A stretch of DNA of 64,000 nucleotides from Armillaria gallica. Its lineage: Eukaryota; Basidiomycota; Agaricomycetes; Agaricales; Physalacriaceae. The DNA lies in assembly GCA_037576215.1 (NCBI GenBank), contig JBANDB010000007.1:527001-591000 (forward strand). Reading direction: 5' to 3'. Made by a program: the position numbers and the translations under genes. This document shows positions 60,269 through 64,000 of the stretch, in pieces (positions within the stretch are counted from its first letter, which is position 1; every line of letters starts with the position of its first letter). The notes under the pieces are model-generated. The model was given only the letters and a program-made list of their open reading frames with translations. It was not told where the DNA came from and did no database searches.

Positions 60269-63200
60269 TTAAGGTATGCTCTTCGGTTCAAAAGGTGATT
60301 TTGAAGGGTAGTCGTTTCTGCTGAATAAGTCAAAGAGTTCCCATAACTCGTCGTAATTTCTGAGTTTTCTGCCTGTTCTTGGATCTGTGTAAAATTCCTA
60401 GAGCTCTTTGTTTGTGTTCACCATTCTTTCATGTTCGGTGAGGTACTCATCGATGAGTTCCTCGGTGTCTATGTCGTTTTCCTGTACCCAGCTGTTTGAT
60501 TCTGGTCTGTAGCCTTTCCACTTGACAAAGTAATCTGTAGTTCAACGTGACGCTTCTCCAATTTTTCCTCGGACTCTGCATTCTCTGCTGTCGAGGACTT
60601 TTTCGATTTCATAGTGTTCTTCTCCGTCGATGAGATCTGGTGGCAGTGGAGGCAGCTGTTCTTGGTTGGGGAATGTGGGTGGTGTGTAAGGAGTGAGGAG
60701 TGATTCGTTGAACGTCAGATGAATGCGCCAGTTTGTTGGGAGTTTCAGAGTGTATGCTGATGCTCCTTTCTTTGCGACGATGAGAAATGGACCTGTGTGT
60801 TTGTCGTCAAGTTTTTTCTTTGGTCGTGGGAGGCTTAGGTTGGTCGTGTCAAGCCACACCTTGTCTCCCACTTGGTACTCGATCGCAGGTCGTTTCCTTT
60901 TATTGTACTGGGCTTTCATTTGGTCAGCGGCTTTTTCTAGAGCTCGTTTGGCTTCTTCATGGATTTTCTGTATTTCTGAAATGAAGGTGGTGGACATGGG
61001 CATCCGGAATGGTGCTTGGGGTTTGGCGCCAGGGAGGATGTTAGTGTTATAGCCATAGTTAACCTCGAAGGGGCTTTTACCAGTGGCGGAGTGTATGCAG
61101 TTGTTATGAGTGAAGGCCGCAAGGGGTAGCCATTCAACCCAGTCGTCTTGGAGATGGTTGACGAATATTCGGAGGTATTTTTCAACCTCTTGGTTAACTC
61201 GTTCTGTTTGGCCATCTGTCTGGGGGTGATAGGCGGTGGATGTGTTTGCCTTGATTTGTAACAAGTCATAGAGGTCTTTCATGAACTTGGAGACAAACAC
61301 GGTGCCTCAGTCAGAGATGACTACCTGGGGCATTCTGTGCTTGGCATAAACTTCGTCTCATAGAATTTTGGCCCACCCTTCTGATGACAGCTCCGTGGTA
61401 CATGCTATTGGTATGATTTCCTTGGAGAATCGGTTAACAATCATTAAGATAGCGTCTTGACTGTTGCACCTAGGTAAACCAGTGACCATGTCAACGGAGA
61501 TGTGTGTCCAAGGTCAGGAGGGGATGGTGTTCGGATGAAGTGGCGCTGCCTTTGCTTGAGTGCTTGACTTCGTTCATTGGCACGTTTTGCAAGCATGGAC
61601 ATAATTCTCTGTCCTTCTTCATCTTGGTCCACCAGTATTCTTGTAATACAAGTTCTTTGGTCTTCTCAATGCCAGGATGTCCCTGTTATGGCCGAACCTG
61701 GGGAGAACAAACAAGTGCAAACATGGGCTGTATTGCGTTCGTACAGTCACCAGTGTGGCGGCAATATGTAAGTTCTGAGAGGGGTACAATCAGACAGCTA
61801 GCGTTGAAGGTAAGAGTTAAGAGTTCGGTATGATTAAATGTAGCTCAAAGCTGGAGTACATGGCTGAGAGATACGCTACTTATATACTGTTTGCGGTTCT
61901 AAATATATATATGTGTCAAACTGTTGTTCATGGCATGGAAGCGTCTCGGATACCATGCGGTATGTCAAGTCATGGAAGTTGTTCGGTTTATGCGTGTATG
62001 CTGAGGTGCCGAGGTGCCAAGATAAGATAAGATAAGTGAAAAATGAATAAATTGTAACAGTCCCGCCGTGATATGGTCATGAGATGCTGCGATAATTTCC
62101 CCTCACAATGCATGATCTTGGGGAATATAGATATGGTGATCGTAATAGATCAAACTGTCATCTAGCTTCATCCCTTGATCATGGTTGAGGGACACAGAGA
62201 CATTCTTGTCCCATCGGTGGTGGTCGAGCATGGCTTGCTTGATTTTGGTGTGAACTTCCTCGATTGTCGGCATGACCAATGCCTGGAAGTGTTCTGGTTT
62301 GAGGATGATAACTTCATCATTGTCCTCCTTCCCTTGCTCATGATCTGCTCTGCGACTAAATAAGTCAGCTTTCTTGTTCGATGCTCCTGGTTTGTGGTGG
62401 AGAGGGAAGTGGTACTCCACCAGTTCTGTTACCCAATGGGCTTGACAGCGGTTCAGTTTCTGGGGTTTTCGGAAATACTGGAGATTCTGATGATCTGTCC
62501 AGATCTCAAAATCCTGAGCTGCTCCCATTAGGTAGTGTCTCCACTTGTCGAGTGCAAGCATAATTGCGAGCAATTCTTTGTTATAAATTTCGTAATTTCG
62601 TTCTGTAACTGTGAGGGACTTGGACAGGAAGGCGACTGGGCGCCATTTTCCATCCTGTTCCTGTGACAATACAGCACCTATTGCTCCTTCACTGGCATCC
62701 GCCTCGACGCGGAACTTGCCATTCTCTGTGGGTATTGCCAATACCACTTCTTTGGCCAGCAGTCTCTTCAACTCTTCAAACACGTCCTGCTGCACTTTTC
62801 CCCATTTCCATAGGTCATTTCCTGTCAGCTGCATCATAGGCTTGATGACCTTGCTGTATCCTCTAATGAAACACCTGTAGAAACTGGTGAAGCCTAAGAA
62901 CGATTGCAACTGCTGTTTCTTGGCTGGCACGGGCCACTCCGCTATTCCTGCGATCTTGACTGGATCCATACAAATGCTGCCCTCGCTGATGATGACTCCA
63001 AGGTACTCCATCTCTAGGGTCTCGAACTTGCATTTCTCTGCTTTAAGGAATAGCTTGTTCTTTTGTAGGACCTTTAAGACTTCGCGTGTGATGCGCCAAT
63101 GCTCTTCCTTGGTTTTTGACATGATTAGAATATCATCAAGGTAGACTGTAATGGCACCTGACACAATGAGATCTTTGAAGATGTTGTTCATCATCCATTG

Positions 63201-64000
63201 AAAGGTGGCTGGTGAATTGGTGAGGCCAAAGAACATAACCGTGGGTTCGAATAACCCTTGATTAGTTCTGAATGCTGCCTTCCATTTGTCACCACTCTTG
63301 ATGCGGACGTTGTTGTAACCCCATCAAACATCAAGCTTGGAGAAGTACTTGGCGCCCCATAGTTTATCCATTAGCTCCAAGATGAGAGGAAGCAGGTATC
63401 GATTTTTGATCGTCATCTCGTTGAGCTTACAATAATCTTGCACAGGTTGTAGCTTACCATTCTTCTTTTTGATGAAGAAGAATGGTGAAGCCATAGGTGA
63501 CTTCAATGGTCGGATTCGTCCACTTGAGAGGTTCTCGTCTAGGAATTTGTCGAGCTCTACTTGTTCATTGCAGTTGAGAGGGTAGACTTTACAATCAAGG
63601 TTGGCGTTAGCGTTGGGAGTGAGTTCGATGGCATGGTCCCATGTCTTTGGTTCGGGGAGTTCATCAAAATTGTCTTTCTCAAATAAGTTGGCGAAGTCCC
63701 TACACCATTCTGGAACCATTTCTTTGAATGTTTTGGCCTTCTTCCCTTCGCTAGCCTTGGCGGCGAGGTCATTTGCATGATGAGCGCGTATGAGGATAGC
63801 TTGTGTAAAGTCTATCATGAGAATGGTTTCTCCCTCCTCCAGTTCCTTGTCCCACTTGTTGTCGGGGTCTGCATCAGGTAACACAAATGGAGGCTTTTGG
63901 CATTGACACCGGGCAAACGTTAATCCTCCCAACTTCCAATTAATGATTGGATTGTGTCGGTTTAGCCAGTCATGGCCAAGGAATATTTGTCTGTCACCCA
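60269..64000 (-). pseudogene. Gypsy pol with chromodomain, many nonsense codons
   Basis: Read from the window edge: retropepsin C-terminus (IFLGHDWLNRHNPIINW), linker, reverse transcriptase (FSKLDV at the palm start, FGLTNSPATFQ, VYLDDILIMSK), RNase H (EADASEGAIGAVLSQEQDG, DHQNLQYF), the integrase zinc region (GHPGIEKTKELVLQEYWW, CKTCQ), the integrase core to TAYHPQTDGQTERVNQEVE, and a chromodomain (YEIEKVLDSRE, DYFVKWKGYRPESNSW). Stops replace expected Arg (TGA for CGA) after FSKLDV (63324-63326), after DHAL (62103-62105), after CKTCQ, in the ILxDE and SDxGT segments and after GEASR (60542-60544). Another TGA follows TIPS and a TAG follows NKEL. It ends at TAA 60269-60271. The chromodomain would direct integration to heterochromatin. 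Confidence 0.92.
61684..62059. mobile_element. Solo LTR (376 bp) nested in the gypsy integrase
   Basis: It runs from TGTTATGG to TTGTAACA (plus strand) and is flanked by a 5-bp duplication GTCCC at 61679-61683 and 62060-62064. Excising it with one duplication rejoins the integrase as HDHITAGHPGIEKTKE in frame. It shares several blocks, including a TATA-like CTACTTATATACTG and a GATAAGATAAGATAAG tail, with the 3' LTR of its host element, so it comes from a related but shorter-LTR family. It formed by LTR-LTR recombination after insertion, so it is younger than the host element. Confidence 0.92.

Larger units (their letters stand above)
58541..64000 (-). mobile_element. Ty3/gypsy chromodomain retrotransposon (3' part, runs off window)
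   Basis: This is a minus-strand element with a 3' LTR (58541-60233), an adjoining polypurine tract and a pol region reading protease end, reverse transcriptase, RNase H, integrase and chromodomain from the window edge leftward. The integrase is split by a nested solo LTR (61684-62059). The 5' LTR and gag lie beyond the window, so the target duplication cannot be checked. Numerous nonsense codons mean it is not autonomous. Confidence 0.9.

Noticed and set aside
63230..63260. GGTTCGAATAACC, a B-box-like string
   Set aside because: It lies inside the conserved reverse transcriptase coding frame of the gypsy element, and no tRNA structure surrounds it.
1..64000. CRISPR arrays, bacterial operons, prophage or rRNA genes
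   Set aside because: None found; spliceosomal introns and gene content are fungal, and the repeats present are TPR units, LTRs, microsatellites and duplicated gene fragments.

Overview
This window looks like nuclear DNA of a mushroom-type basidiomycete (Agaricomycetes). I infer this from introns of about 39-60 nt with CTGAC/CTAAT-like branch sites, an NB-ARC/TPR NLR gene, a class I hydrophobin, a cytoplasmic-type beta-trefoil lectin, an F-box relic of agaric type, a chromodomain Ty3/gypsy element and a Ty1/copia element. It is an accessory, repeat-rich region: most gene-like sequence is broken, and only a few genes have models that splice cleanly from end to end.

Layout. 0.07-5.1 kb: a minus-strand NLR (N-terminal helical region, two NB-ARC-like units, about 11.5 TPRs), disabled by a 799-bp terminal-inverted-repeat element and two nonsense codons. 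5.2-6.4 kb: a farnesyl diphosphate synthase pseudogene. 6.7-14.9 kb: three to four decayed tandem units, about 3 kb each on the minus strand, of an unrecognised multi-exon family (called UF1 here). 15.6-20.4 kb: a plus-strand UF1-like gene split by a 4,310-bp copia element with 337-bp LTRs and a 5-bp target duplication. 21.0-22.9 kb: an intact five-exon gene joining an NLR-type N-terminal helical region to a caspase-like domain that lacks the usual catalytic histidine. 25.7-26.2 kb: a four-exon hydrophobin. 28.7-52.9 kb: further plus-strand UF1 fragments, interrupted by an intact secreted RNase T1/ribotoxin-like gene (32.5-33.3 kb), a three-unit nucleotidyltransferase-like gene with two frameshifts (39.9-42.1 kb), an intact multi-pass membrane protein (43.2-44.1 kb, minus), an intact ricin-B-type lectin with a threonine tail (46.2-47.0 kb) and an F-box pseudogene (47.3-48.1 kb, minus). 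55.2-58.5 kb: old CpG-poor sequence. 58.5 kb to the window end: a chromodomain gypsy element (minus) with a nested solo LTR.

Themes. Self/non-self and defence-type proteins cluster here (NLR, caspase-like protein, lectin, secreted ribonuclease, nucleotidyltransferase-like protein), which is typical of fast-evolving fungal accessory regions. That they work together is inference only. Mutation in the repeats is strongly biased: LTR differences are all transitions, nearly all at CpG, and almost every nonsense codon in the retroelements is best explained as CGA to TGA. This points to 5-methylcytosine deamination. The NLR shows an abrupt CpG boundary between its N-terminal and NB-ARC/TPR exons.

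Many of the multi-exon models were assembled by hand from splice signals and reading frame, and most are not visible as single long ORFs.
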